Below are positions 47,286-59,513 of a DNA stretch of 64,000 nt, piece by piece. Source of the stretch: Episyrphus balteatus (taxonomy: Eukaryota > Arthropoda > Insecta > Diptera > Syrphidae); NCBI RefSeq assembly GCF_945859705.1, contig NC_079135.1, positions 127,528,551 through 127,592,550 on the forward strand, given 5' to 3'. The translations under genes were made by a program, and so were the position numbers. The notes under the pieces were generated by a model. It searched no databases. It was not told the origin of the DNA and was given only the letters and a program-made list of their open reading frames with translations. Position 1 is the stretch's first letter, and every line of letters begins with the position of its first letter.

Positions 47286-48206
47286 ACCGCCGCACATAGG
47301 AGTATTTGCCAATTTTACGCGGACAAAATTATTTTTCCGGTTTATTTTCATCAATAAGGTAAAAGCTTGTATTTAGTACTGATATAAAGTGTTTTAAGTG
47401 TTGATTTCAATAAAAATATTTTTCTTCCTAAACCACTTTTTGATCAAAGAAAAAAGTGACAAGAATGGATCCCAATCCTTTGTTAAAGCGCTTATAAATG
47501 AAGTTCTATTAATGGTATCGCCAAGATAAAGGTCTTAAAATTTATGAAAAATAATAAAGATTCAGGTTCTGTAACTCAAGAAGTTGAATCTTTAAAAAAA
47601 AAACTTAAAATATGGATGCTGAATACAAGGTAACCATTTTTCAAAACCTAAAATCTTTAAGATGGGCAAATGTGTCGAAGTTGCACTTAGTTGCACATTT
47701 TTTTTATAGATTCAATTAGATAAGAGTTTAACCTTTAGAAAACATTAAATTTTATCACACAATAATGTGAAATTGTATAACTTATCTCCTTACCAGCACA
47801 GAAATTTAGTTTTTTTACGATTAATTTATATTAAGATTCAACATTATCACTTTTTTATTTATAAAATAATAAAACATTTAGATACAACATCTATTAGACA
47901 GTTTCGTATCTCCTTATCAATATTCCATAAAAACTTTGTTCTACATCCACTTAAAAAAAAAAGTACTTACTTAAGCACAGTCGCTAAGTTACAAAAAAAA
48001 AAATTAATTTTATATTTGGGCTTAAAACTTTGAACTCTAGACCGCTGCTGTTAGTCACCTGAAGGAATAATCAATTTTAAAACTATAAGAAAATGTTAAG
48101 CAAGTTTATCTACTTTTAGTAGGATGTTGATTTTTTACGTTTGGATCAGTTTAAAATTTCGTGTTTTGTCCGCCTAAATTGACTAAATACCCCTATGTGC
48201 GCCGGT
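47286..48206. mobile_element. TIR element, 921 bp, unclassified
   Basis: The left end ACCGCCGCACATAGGAGTAT, then TTGCCAATTTTACGCGGACA, pairs with the right end TTTTGTCCGCCTAAATTGAC and TAAATACCCCTATGTGCGCC at 48,164-48,206: about 44 bases with 6-8 differences. No clear target duplication is visible next to the arms. The interior has an 88-codon plus frame (47,767) and a short coding-like patch near 47,465, neither recognisable as a transposase. Probably non-autonomous or decayed. Confidence 0.6.
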
Positions 48207-50370
48207 AAATTGCAAAATTGTATTGATTTTTAACCTACAATCACAATTTTGGATACAAATTTAAATTATGAAACAGTTATTATTTTTTTACTTGCGATAT
48301 TTTTAATTAATGATTTCTTAAAAAAGTCATGATGGTCATTAATTAATAAAACTACCTATCATTCGTCACAAATTAATGGATTTCCGTTCTTTATTTCTTA
48401 TCAAAATATGGAATTCTAGAGCAAAAAAACGCTCATTTACTCAATTAATTTAGATTTCTGTGATTAGAAATGATATTCGGCAACACTTTTTTGATATGAA
48501 AATGCAAAAAAAAAAAAAAAAAAAACAGCGGAAATCTTGACAATCCGTTCGATTTATCAACCTACGGATGTTCTTTAGAGTTTGTCAGCAATTCCTTAGA
48601 GAAATATTTAGCAAATGCAACTGACATATACTTGTATTTACCTAATATTTCTTTACATGGCGCAGCATAAAAGAAGATTTTAGAGAAGCGTTTATTTCAT
48701 GATGGCTGATCTTGGAACTTATACAAACAAAAGAACTCTATTGATCTATATTCTTTATTTTACTAAACCAAAGCACGTACCTAGGTCATTTTTTGGCAGT
48801 CCAGTTATTTTGGTTGTGCAGTAATTTTAGATTTTATCTGCGGAAAAATTTCTTAGTGGGCTGAATTTTGATAAAAATCGACATTGATATCGTGCCGGCT
48901 CAAAAAGTTATAAGGGTAAAATGTCACGAAAAAAAGGGTCAACAAAATTTTTCGCAAATATCTCGCGACTTATTACTCGGAGGTTATTATAAAAATTGTT
49001 CGTCGTGAAATTATTTACAACATTGTGACTAGCATTTTTCTATAAAATGAACCGTTTTGGGAGTAGAGCGCAGAGAAGGCGACTAGATTGCACTCATATA
49101 CGAAAAACTACATATTTTGGTTTGTTTTGATCAATTTTTATAACTTATATTTTTTTGGTTTCATTTACTTTTCTTATTATTTAAATTATGGATTAACTAA
49201 AAAAAGGAAAAAATGTATACAAAAGGGAAACCACGTTTTTTGGAAATTTTGTATATGTTCCCCTTTTTGCTACTATATAGGAATTTTTGCCCAGATTGGA
49301 GCTAAAAATAACTAAAATGGCTGGACTATTAGTCAAATCGAAAATATTTCACAAAATTGTCAGTGTGTAGTATTCAAAATCACACAAACATTTTCAACTG
49401 CTTAAACAATTTTGAATTTTATTCAACCGAATATTTTTTTTTTAAGATTTCGTCTACCTAAACAATGGATAAGATGTGTTAACAGTGCATTAATTTAGAT
49501 ACCTACCCTTTATCTATTGAATTCATTACCAGATTTGGTTCAGTGTTCATATAAGAGGTTTACCACTATAGCAGATTAAACAAAACATTTATCCTCAATA
49601 GCCACCACCTTTATTTGGTTAAACATTTTCTTATCAAACTTACAGAGTTCAAGCTACCTAAATTGTAAAATAAATAAAAAGCTACTTATCTGTATTGTTT
49701 GTTGCCTCAATATAGCTACCATAACAATAAAATAATAAAACAATAAACAATACAATTGTTGGTTTGTAAACATATCACATCCCCATGCCCATCCATTTTA
49801 TAGATAAGTAGGTATACAACACAGTCAAGTCGCTTTAAGTTGAGAATTTTACTGTTTTACTAGAATAATATGTGTCTGGTTTCATAGTGAAAACTTATCA
49901 CTTCAGTTCAGTTTAACCTCTTTGACTGCAGTTAAAAATCATATGGGTCAATTTCCAATCCTAACATTAACCGAGATAGCATAAATTATTATTATTATTT
50001 ATTGTCTCTTAACACTAAATGGTGCTGTTACACGGCTTTTAAGGCTTTTCATTTGTTTGGATTCAAAATCGTCAATTTTTTACACATTTTTCATATACCT
50101 ACTACCTATTTTTTTTTAATTTTTCAAACTCCCTATAGTAACAATTTCTTTAATTATAATACTAAAATACTGCTTTGTAAGCTCAGTAGATTGATAGTTT
50201 TTATGTCTTAGTGGAACTTTGAAACTCCTTTTTCAAAACATAAAATAACAGTATTTCGCTTTTTTGAATGACTAATATTGCTTAGAAATAGGACGTATAC
50301 TCCAAAAATTTCACTTTGTTTTGAAAATTCAAAAAAAAAAAAAAATTTAACTGCTCTTAAGTACCGAAAA
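48207..50370. other. AT-rich non-coding stretch
   Basis: Long AT-rich DNA with an A-run of about 20 at 48,507 and a short balanced patch around 49,780-49,830. Frames of 75 and 69 codons have no recognisable domain. No bounded repeat is seen. Confidence 0.4.
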
Positions 50371-50770
50371 TGTAGTTATGTATGTCTCGACTGAAAAGTT
50401 AAAGTATCTTAAGTGGACTTAAGATGTTTCGCGTTTTTTTGTTGAACCTCAGTGCCATCTTAAAGGCCTACAGTTCTGTCTTATCGGCATCTTTCTATCT
50501 CACCCCTTTGCTTTTTTATATGCACAAAAACAATTTCATCTTATGTTCAAAAGACACATATTCAAATCCTTAAGTAGACTTAAGATTATATTTAACGTAT
50601 TTAAGTCCTTATAACAGAAAAAAATATTAGAAATATGTTTTATACAATAAAATCTACACTTGAAAGAATTTTTGGGAAGCAGCTTTGAAGTTTGTTTTTG
50701 CTCTCCTGAAAAATCATCAAAATTGACATAAGATACTTTACCTTTTCAATAGAGATGTATGTATGTAGGT
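50371..50770. repeat. Foldback element of about 400 bp
   Basis: TATGTATGTCTCGACTGAAA then AGTTAAAGTATCTTAAGT on the left pairs with ACATAAGATACTTTACCTTT and TCAATAGAGATGTATGTATG on the right. Just outside, TAAGTACC on the left pairs with GGTACTTA on the right. The interior repeats GGACTTAAGAT / AGACTTAAGAT. Non-coding. Confidence 0.6.
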
Positions 50771-51374
50771 ACTTAAATTTTAGTTAACACGGCAGAATTG
50801 TGACACCCTTGTGAAGATGTGGAGTTAAGTACATCATGGGTTTTTAGGGAACGAGTTTTGCCATGACCTTTGAATACGTGGTCTAATTTAAGAATAGAAT
50901 TATTGTTCGTATTACCTATAGAGTTGTTTTCAGTTATTTCTTTAAGAAGTTTAGATCGTTCTAAAAATATTGACTTCCAAGTCTAGATATTATGTATAGC
51001 AGGTTTAAAAAAAGAACTTAAAGAAACAGCCCTTAGTTGGTAAAAGAAGCTCAACCTTAATTATTTGCTGCCGTTTACAAAAGACTTTTAGTGGAATTCA
51101 GTCAATTTTTTTAAGGGCATAAGTTGACTTACCTTACTTCCTTGTATTTGCATTAATTTTTAATTTTTAAATACAAAAAAATTAATCGGAGGGGTTGAGT
51201 CAAGAGCAAGACCGAAAAATAAAACCATTTTTCTATAGTATTATATTAGCTCAAAAAGAATTCTCACATTTGGTAATTAATCACAATGATATTGCCAACT
51301 ATTCTTTATAAATTAAACTTTGTTATCAATTTTTTTTGAAGAACGTTCATTTTTTGGCCAACAGCATATGGATA
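50771..51374. other. AT-rich non-coding stretch
   Basis: Nothing is recognised between the foldback and the TTAA-bounded element. Confidence 0.4.
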
Positions 51375-51918
51375 TTAACCCTTTCGAACCCAAGCTATGA
51401 AAATCAATATTAAAAAATGTTTTTTTCGGTATTATCGGGCCAAAAACATCACAACTAAGAATTATGAATAGCAAAAAGTAATTTTCCAAAATAATAAATA
51501 GCAAAACTAGTGTGTTATTCTCATGTTACATGTAAGTAACATGCACAGCTTATGACCACCAAAAAAAGTCGGAAAACTGAGAAAATAACTTTTTATGAAA
51601 CTATAATGTATGCTACTTCTTCTAAGCAAAAAAACAAAACACTTTCTGCATTAACATTTTTTATATCTTTTTTTCAAATTTATGACCATATAAAAAAAAA
51701 AATTTTTGCAAAAAAAAAAAATGTAAATTTCAGTCTCTTTTTCGATAAAAAAAAATTAAAGGTATGATATTTGACTAACTTTTTGTAATAATCCAGTAAC
51801 TAGGCATTATTATCTTTCAATTAAGCCATCGAAACCTTAAAAATTGTTTAATTTAATATTTTTTACGAATTTTTAAAAAAATGTTACATGAGTGTAACGC
51901 TGGGTCCGAAAGGGTTAA
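51375..51918. mobile_element. piggyBac-type MITE bounded by TTAA, 536 bp
   Basis: The left end is TTAACCCTTTCGAACCCA and the right end, minus strand, is TTAACCCTTTCGGACCCA: one mismatch in 18, with TTAA at 51,375-51,378 and 51,915-51,918. An internal ATGTTACATGTAAGTAACAT (51,522-51,541) is nearly palindromic. The 63- and 71-codon frames inside lack transposase motifs. The tip shares TTAACCCTTT with the element at 35-647, so both probably use the same piggyBac-family transposase encoded elsewhere. Confidence 0.75.
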
Positions 51919-52021
51919 TAATACAAAAATCAGTTTTGATCCTTAAACAAAGTTTATTTATTTCACACTACTCAGGTTGACACTACTCTTATTGAGTACC
52001 AGAGAACTGTAAACATCTTTA

Positions 52022-53086
52022 CACGCAGAAAAATTATCGGTTAAAAACAACATAAAACTCGTGTAAAATTAAAAGTTTGCATTTAGGTAAAGCACCTGAC
52101 AAACTAACCCGGTTAAAATAACACGAGTCGACTCAGTTATTCAAAGTTGTTTAATCTTAGCCACTTTCTCGGTTAAGTTGTAGTAAAATCTCAAATTTTA
52201 ACCAAGTAGTTGAAAATTTAAAAAAAGACAATTTATGGAGTAAAATTGTAGCTTTTCAATTTATCAACTATCGACTATCACGTAAGTCGGTTTCATATGT
52301 CGTCGCATAATTCAAAAATCTTAATTTTTTAGAAAAGCTGTTTTAAATTTTCAAGTTTTTCAACTTTCCATAGGTACTATTTTCATAAATTAAAGAAAAA
52401 GAATCAAATGTGTGATAGAATGCAAAACCTTTAAATCTACTTAGACTGAGTTTACAAAAATTAAGAAAGTTTTGTTTACACTGTGTTGGCATTAATAACT
52501 CAAAAAAACAAGATTTTTGATTTATTTTCCCATGAAAAGCTAGTTCACCTCAGAGGTCTATTATATTCTGTTAATCGTTTTTTAATTTTTTTACAGCGGA
52601 ATTTGTTTTCGAAAGGTCCGTAAAACATGCTCCTTTACAACTTCTGTTAATAATTTCAGAAAACTTCAATTTCCCATAATCAGAACCGTAATCTTCAATA
52701 AACTGACCGTTTTGAAACTGTCAGAAATTTAAAATTGTCATTTAGACAGTGTGTCAACATGTTCGGGATGATGTCAAATCAGATCACAATGAGGTATAAA
52801 TTGGTCTAAAACCGCAACTTGTAGGTACTACAAGTTCCAGCTCTCCTGTAAAAATTTAGATGGGAAATTGATCTTTTATGAGTATTTTTGGTAGACGAAA
52901 TAGTAGCTTTTTGCATTTTTGATACTTCTCAAGAAACAGCTGGGTTACTCAGTAACACTATTGTACTCAACTAGTAAATTTGAGAAATATGTCGAAAAAA
53001 CTTAGTTGAAGTCCAATTGGAAGATACATTTACGCACCGGTTCCAATGTCAAACATTCGGTTTTTGGGATGAATTTTCTGGGTGTG
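52022..53086. mobile_element. Candidate TA-flanked TIR element, about 1.07 kb
   Basis: The left tip CACGCAGAAAAATTATC and the right tip on the minus strand CACACCCAGAAAATTCATC are related and each is bordered by TA (52,020-52,021 and 53,087-53,088). Similarity decays after about 20 bases. A small palindrome AACTTGTAG-GTA-CTACAAGTT lies at 52,816-52,836. TA flanks are common by chance in such DNA, so this is a moderate call. Confidence 0.4.
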
Positions 53087-53088
53087 TA

Positions 53089-55740
53089 GCAAGTTTTTTG
53101 TTTTTATTATCTACTTTGCAATAAACACAGTTAAACAAAATGACCGAAATAATCGCAAATATTTCTTGAAATCATACTTTTATGAACAACCCAGTTACAA
53201 CTATAAGATTTAGAGAGACTGCACTGTTAATAATAAACAATAACAAACCAAAACAAACTTAAAGATTGTCTCTTTGTCTTCAAGCTTATCATCTCCCACC
53301 CTAGTCTGACCTCATAAGTATCTACATTTTCATTGTTATCACCATAAACTCTCAACAAACATTCAACTTAGGTATACTTCTACCATATGGTGCCTTCTTC
53401 TTTCATGTATAATGCCTCATTATCAACATCGCACGCTGTCAAAAACATATTGACAACTTTTTCATTACAATTTGATATCTATTCTTTTTGACCTATAATC
53501 TCACTCTCTCTCTCTCTCTTCTTTACAATATTTGCCGACTTGTAAAAAAGAAACAAACAAAATCGATTTATTTTTTTTCTCTAAAAAAACATATTTTTAG
53601 CCTTGAGGGAATGCAAATCAATTGAAAATGTTCATTTTGCAAAAATATACACACAACCCCTCTCTCATGCATCAGCCAAAATAATATCTCGCCCTTATCC
53701 TCATAGACCTCATCCCCCAGTATTATACCGACCGACTACTCCTATGTCAGCAGCTGCATTATGCTCGCAGAACAAAATCTCATTTCTAGTTCTCTACTCT
53801 ACACTCGAACTCGTACTCGTACACAAAATCCACCCCATTTTCCATTTTCATTTTCTAATTTGCATTCCAATTTCATTCCAAACTCGGAGTATGAGAAGTT
53901 TAAAGTGATAAAACCTTCTCCCCTTCCCCTTTAAACCCCGTCGCACCCTATAACCCATTAAATTAAAGGGGGTAGTAGAAAAGCAATAGGACGACTTTCA
54001 GCCTTTAGGAGAGATACATAGGAAAGAGGGGGTAAGTACACCTCCTTTAGTATGTGTTTCCTACTTTTGTAGCTAGTTTTGAGGGGGGGGGGGAGAATGG
54101 GGACTGCTTCAATAAAATCCTTTCGATATCAACTTTCCTTCCTCAGAATTCGACAATTAAATGCCAAATCACGTACCTTAAACATTCTTCGAAAGAGGAT
54201 ATTGCTGTTTACATTCATGTTTGTGATGGGGCTTCCTTGCTTTGCTGACAATCCCCCCCCCACAATTTTCTGAGAACCCAGCAAAAAAAGAAACAAAAAA
54301 ATCAAAAAGGATATTTACCTTCCCCAAGCATCCACCCCGGCATTGCTGCACTCGAATTGTTAGGTCATATTTTCCATCCTGTAAACCACCCGCCGCCACA
54401 TGGGTGCATAATCCAAGCAAAAGGACCGCAAAACAGCTTTTCAAGGACATTTTATTTTTTATTTTATTTTTTTTTTTTGGATTATATTTTGTCGCAACTA
54501 AGGAAAATTTTTAGATTTTTCACAGAAAATTTTCTTCCTCGAAAAAGGACGACAAGGACGACGATTCTGCAACCGACGCAACGGCCACTGACAAATCGAT
54601 TTGGGAATTAATTAAAAAAACCAAAACCAAAAAAAAACCAAAATGAAGAAAAACTTTGTTTACACTAAAAAACGACAACGACGACACAAAAAGTGGACAA
54701 GGACAATACCAAAGGATCAATGAAAACACCAGAGAATTTTCTTCTTCTTCTTTCAAAGGGATTATGACAGAATAAAACAGGTAATTCCTTTTTTTTTATT
54801 GAATTTTTAAAAATTTTGTTTACACTCTTGCAGGCACAAAAACAAAATTAAATTATGGATTTTTTTTTTCTTAATTAAGTTTCTCTTTTATTTTTTTTTT
54901 TTGTTGTTTTGGTGGAGATTATCCGACAGACGGCATTAGACAATACAACAACCGAAACGTCAGGGAGTCTACGCTAAACTAGAGTTTGCAGACGGCTCAA
55001 TTATGTCCGGGGTGTTCCGCACTCGAAATATATAGGAAAATCAATTGGAAATTTACTCTTTTCAATTGGGTAAAATTAAGAGAAAGTGAATACTCTGACT
55101 GCAAATGGATTCTCTCTTTCTGCTAAATAGACCAATAAGAAAAAAACAAAAACAAATTTTTTATTATGGGGATTTATAAAATCAGTGACGACGTTATAAA
55201 ATTGTATCTTTGAAATTACAGAGATAAAAAAGATACAAACAAGAATTTTATGTGTGCAGACAGTCGGAGAATTCAAAACATTTCCCCCCTATTTAAGAGA
55301 GGATTTCCCCTTTTTTGTGCAGAGATTGGGGAGAATTTGTGTTGTTTTTCGAAGATTCATAGTGCGTCGAAGCTAATCGAACTCAAACAGTATTGTTCAT
55401 GGAGGAGTAAATTGATGCACTTATTTTTATTGTTGCTTGGTATCCCCAAGAGTTGACGAGAATGATGTTGAGATTCCTAGATGAAATGAGGCTCCTCAAT
55501 TTGTTGCCTAGATGGCGGTGATATACTAGAAATGCGTTTCATTCTAGATGATGGTTGATGTTGTGTTATTTTGGTTTCGATGTTTGCCGGTGGAGGACGC
55601 CAAAAACATAGATAGGGAGAGGTTGGAAGAAAGTCTTATTTGATGAAATCTATTGAGAAAGAAAGATGAGAAACTTCCAATTGGAAATAAATAAAAAGTT
55701 ATTAGGCAAAAATAAGAGAACAGAATGTTTCTATTTCGTT
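53089..55740. other. Higher-complexity island with possible 5' UTR exon
   Basis: Mixed composition from about 53.27 kb: a CT run (TCTCTCTCTCTCTC) near 53,503, CTCGAACTCGTACTCGTACA near 53,803, a G run near 54,083, ACAAGGACGACGATTC near 54,551 and CGACAGACGGCATTAGAC near 54,923. At 54,643 an ATG in the good context CCAAAATG opens only 18 codons, followed at 54,780 by ACAG|GTAATT, a plausible splice donor. This would fit a UTR exon with a short upstream frame, on the plus strand, but the strand is not certain. Overlapping frames of 60-101 codons are not called. Confidence 0.3.
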
Positions 55741-55741
55741 G

Positions 55742-55858
55742 TGTAGGGATGTTTTCCTGTTCAGAAAGCAGTTAGATTGAAATTTATCAACACAAATTAA
55801 ATAAACTAAATACTCAGACAATTACAAAAAAAAATGTATAACATTGGCGCCCAACGTG
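55742..55858 (+). mobile_element. LTR end and tRNA-Lys-type primer-binding site (remnant)
   Basis: TGGCGCCCAACGTG (55,845-55,858) is complementary to the 3' end of insect tRNA-Lys including CCA (CACGTTGGGCGCCA). It follows ...ATAACA-T, i.e. an LTR-type CA end one base before the site. An AATAAA lies just upstream (about 55,798). TGTAGGGA at 55,742 could be the LTR start, but that would make a very short LTR, and no second LTR or gag-pol frame is visible. A truncated retroelement is the likeliest reading. Confidence 0.5.
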
Positions 55859-56233
55859 AAGTATATTTTCGATGTTTATGTAGAAATGTACATTGTTTGA
55901 AGAAAAAAAATATTTACTTGTTACTGGTATTTAAAAAAAAAACGAGGTATTTCATTTATTTAAGTGTGAAGAGCCAAAAAAATCCAAAAGAAATTTTGGA
56001 TTTTCTTAATCAAGATATTTTTAGTTAGGTATTGTAAAAGAAGAAAACACTTTTAATTAATTTGAGAATATCAACGACGAATATAAAATTAGTAAGTGTT
56101 TAATAACCATGAAAGTATGATGGTTATTTCCTTCAAAAAAAAAATCATGTTTATTTTTACTTGCGATATAGGTACCTACTATAGGGCAAGTTTAGGATTC
56201 GTAAAAAAAATCGAACTCGAGATAACAATTTTA

Positions 56234-57075
56234 CATGACATTACGATGATGGAGAATGCCAAAAAAGTGGGTCCGGCAATTCTGTCTGTCTGTCTGTCTG
56301 TAAGAACCTCGAGCTACAGCCTAAACTACTGAAGCGATTTTGTTCAAACTTAGTAGTTAGCAGTTTTTGGTGATTCCCTAGAGGGGAAATTGAAATTTTT
56401 TTTTATGACCAAAACTAACGGTACCTGCCATATAACGGAAATAGAAAAGTTATTTTTTTTCAAAAACGGCTCTAACGATTTTGATTAAAAATTTTATGTA
56501 TGGTATTACACATAAGAGCCAACTTTTGAAATAAAAAAAATATTTTTTGTACCGTTATTAACGGTACCTGTCATAGAACGGTTTTTTTTGGTTTCTGAAT
56601 ATCTCGTACAAAATTAACCCGATTTCAACGAAAATTTTTATGCAAAAGCAATTAAATAATAATAATATTAAAATTTTAGAAAATTTTCAAAAAGTGCATT
56701 TTTGGATTTTTAAAAAATATTTCAAAATTTTTTTTTGAAAAATCAATTTTTTGAAAACGGGTTGGTGAAAAATTTTGAAATTTCGTTTTTATGTGTAAAT
56801 TAATTATTTCTTTAAAATGGCATACCAACTTTTTTTTTGAAAAATGTTAGAAATTTTTTATATATAAAAAATTATTTTTTTAAAAAACGGCTCTAACGAT
56901 TTTGAAAATTTTTTTTCTAAAAATACCTTTTTATGCAAGTAATAAAATGGCATACTTGGTTTTTTGTAAAACATAATTTAAAACGGTGTTTTTTGAATAA
57001 AAAGCTTTAACATTAGAGTTACTTTTAGCATGAGAGCAAGTACGTGCGACCCCAGTCGTGCATTTTATTTTTTTA
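56234..57075 (+). mobile_element. Mini-me/Helentron-like non-autonomous element, copy 2
   Basis: Matches the element at 22,508-23,370 in order: ATGACATTACGATGATGGAG, AATGCCAAAAAAGTG, a GTCT run, ACAGCCTAAAC, AACGGTACCTGCCATA, ACGGCTCTAACGATTTTG (twice) and the 3' end GAGCAAGTACGTGCGACCCC, AGTCGTGCATTTTATTT. The GTCT run here is cleaner (about five units). It lacks coding capacity, and identity to copy 1 is moderate. Confidence 0.55.
56283..56301 (+). repeat. GTCT microsatellite inside element
   Basis: About four to five GTCT units at the same internal position as the imperfect GTCT tract of copy 1. Confidence 0.85.
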
Positions 57076-59258
57076 ACAAGGTTAATTTTCTACTTATTCA
57101 TTTCATTTTATGCGGTTCTTGCTTATAAATTTCTATTATTGACCACGGATTCTTGTTCCTAATAGGTTTAAACAATTTTTTTTATAGTTAGGTACCATTA
57201 AATGGTAAATGAACTTGAACTTTTTTAGTCGAAACCTTATAAAAATTAATTATGTAGCAATCGGTTATAGTTAAGTTCCTAGTTTAGCCTTGATTGTTTA
57301 ATTGTTTTAATCGATGGATTAAAAATAGTTGAGACAGCTTAAATTTGTTTTTATTTGTTCATAGGGGTGGCTTCTCCGACAATAGTGCTTATTGTTGCGT
57401 GTAAGTCATTCAAAGTTAAAAAAAAAGTGGATCCATCAAAATTCATATCAATTGAATGTCAAAAACTTCATTACCTAACTATAAAGTTTTTACCTATTTT
57501 TATTTGGAGACAAGCGGCCGCCTGTATTCTAGGTTGTGGAGGACCAAACGTTAAAAATAAATATACAATCAAGGAAAACTAAATGCATAATGAATAAAAT
57601 TTAATTTTTTTTTAATTTTTAGATATTTTAGAATTCCAATCAGTTAAAATTCACAGTTCAAGGAATTCAAAAAATCAATAAATAATTTCTTTTCCTCTAC
57701 TTTTTATGAGTTAATATTTTAAGACGTCATTATAGTTCATGGAGTTACGTTACATTGTGTCAGTACTCTCAAAATTGAAATTACGTCGCCACAGAAAGAA
57801 ATTGATTTGACAAATGATTCTAAGCAGCAGCGTCTTAAAAACAAAAATTGTAAAAACCATATGCAGAGAAAATAATGGCGTTTTTTAATGAAATTTTCAA
57901 GTTGGTTTGTGATCAAAAATAAAAAAAAAACTCCATTAAATTTCTAAAAAAGAGAACCAGCTCCCCCAAATTTTGCGTTGCCTCGGACACGGTAACTTAA
58001 CGTACTACTAATTTGTTGTAATTTTCCAAAAAACAGTTTTTGCGATTTATTGATTTTCTTTCCAAAATTATAATTTTTATGCATAACTACAAATAAAAGA
58101 ATAAAAATAAAATTAGGATTAGGTATATCAAAATACAAAATAAGTTATTTTTTGAAACAATTGTCTTTTTCCAAAGAAGCTATGGAAGAAGCAAATACAT
58201 TATTTTTATCATTAACGTCCTTAAAATTTGTTTTAATGTTACTACCTGTATGAAAAAGTATGCCGGGTTCTTAAAAGTGAGAGGATTTTAATTTTTGTCT
58301 GTCCATGTGAGGCTGGGAGGGTGACCTAGTTGAAACTTTAATATGAATTAGTGCCTTTGCGAAGAGGCACCAATGTTGTACCAAAATTGAGACAGTCGAA
58401 TTAATCATGAATTTAAATTATTTTTCCCAGTGAATTTTTTATTTAGTTTGAGCTCAAAATATAAAGCTATCTTTAGCTTTTATTTTCACCTTGATATTCT
58501 GAAAAGTTTTTGTAATACTGACTTAAAAATAAAAAGTGTCTCACTGTTGGGCTCCCCTACATCAAAAAGACCATTCATCTCAAAATCGATTTAATAACAG
58601 TACCTTTATTATTGTGAATTTATTTGTAACTAATGTCGTTTTTTTCGCTTTCTTTCAGTCCTGCCCTCTCAGGATTTATTTTTAACTTTTTTGAAATCTT
58701 CTTCCATGATCAGTCATGTTAGAGAATGATACAAAGTCAACTCCAAAACAAAATCTCCACATCGGATTTTTTTTTTAAGGATTTAAACGTATAAATGTGT
58801 TTGTGTATCATTGCGTATTATTCGTTGTTATACTAATTTTTGAAAAAAAAAATTTTTTTAATTTTGATCTTAAAAAAATCACAAAATTACAAAAAAAAAA
58901 AACATTTACTTTAATATTCCATCAATCCAGAAATAAAATGCTCGACTGGATCACAAGGACTGCTTTTATGTTCAAGTTGCTTAGAACTAATTTTTTTAGA
59001 AAAACATTTTAATTTGAAAGTAAAAAGAAAAAATCAAAAAATGTTTTTTTTTTTTAACATTTTAGAATTAAAAATCTTTATGGCACGTGTTATAAGTCCG
59101 AAATCCCACGAAGAAGCAAGGCCTAGTGACTAACTACAAGTCAACCATTTTTGTGTGCGTGTAATTAATTTGCAAAAATGGAAGGCACCTACTATTTAAT
59201 TTTTTTAAATTTCAAAATTAGGGCCATTAAAGCTGTTTATGAGAAAAATAAGTTTTCC
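57076..59258. other. AT-rich stretch ending with the tip of an unclassified element at 58,538-58,561
   Basis: TGTCTCACTGTTGGGCTCCC plus CTACA at 58,538-58,561 is the minus-strand form of the tip at 16,120. No opposite end (TGTAGGGGAG on the plus strand) was found upstream in this stretch, so it is a fragment or a copy with a lost end. The 75-codon frame at 57,355 has no recognised domain. The rest is A/T-rich. Confidence 0.35.
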
Positions 59259-59513
59259 ATATCGTCGGTGAAACCAGAAAAGTGTGTAACTCCAAATTTT
59301 CTGAAAATTAGATTTGAATGCCATCTGTTAGACAAACCTAATATCTACCGTTCCTTAAACTCAGAATCCCCTTAAAGTTCATAGTTTTTATTTTATTAGC
59401 AAATTAGAAAATGAAAACTCATACAAATGCCTTCAAAACGATTTTGTTTTTTTGCTTTCCTATAAAATTTGCTAAAATGGAGTTACACAGTTTTCTGGTT
59501 TCACCGACGATAT
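59259..59513. repeat. Foldback with 36-bp arms
   Basis: ATATCGTCGGTGAAACCAGA and the following 16 bases (59,259-59,294) pair with 59,478-59,513 with a single mismatch. Outside the arms GCCATTAAAG on the left and ATATGGC on the right hint at further, diverged pairing, so the whole element is probably about 300-400 bp. The small frames at 59,178 and 59,411 are each other's mirror images across the axis, not genes. Confidence 0.7.
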
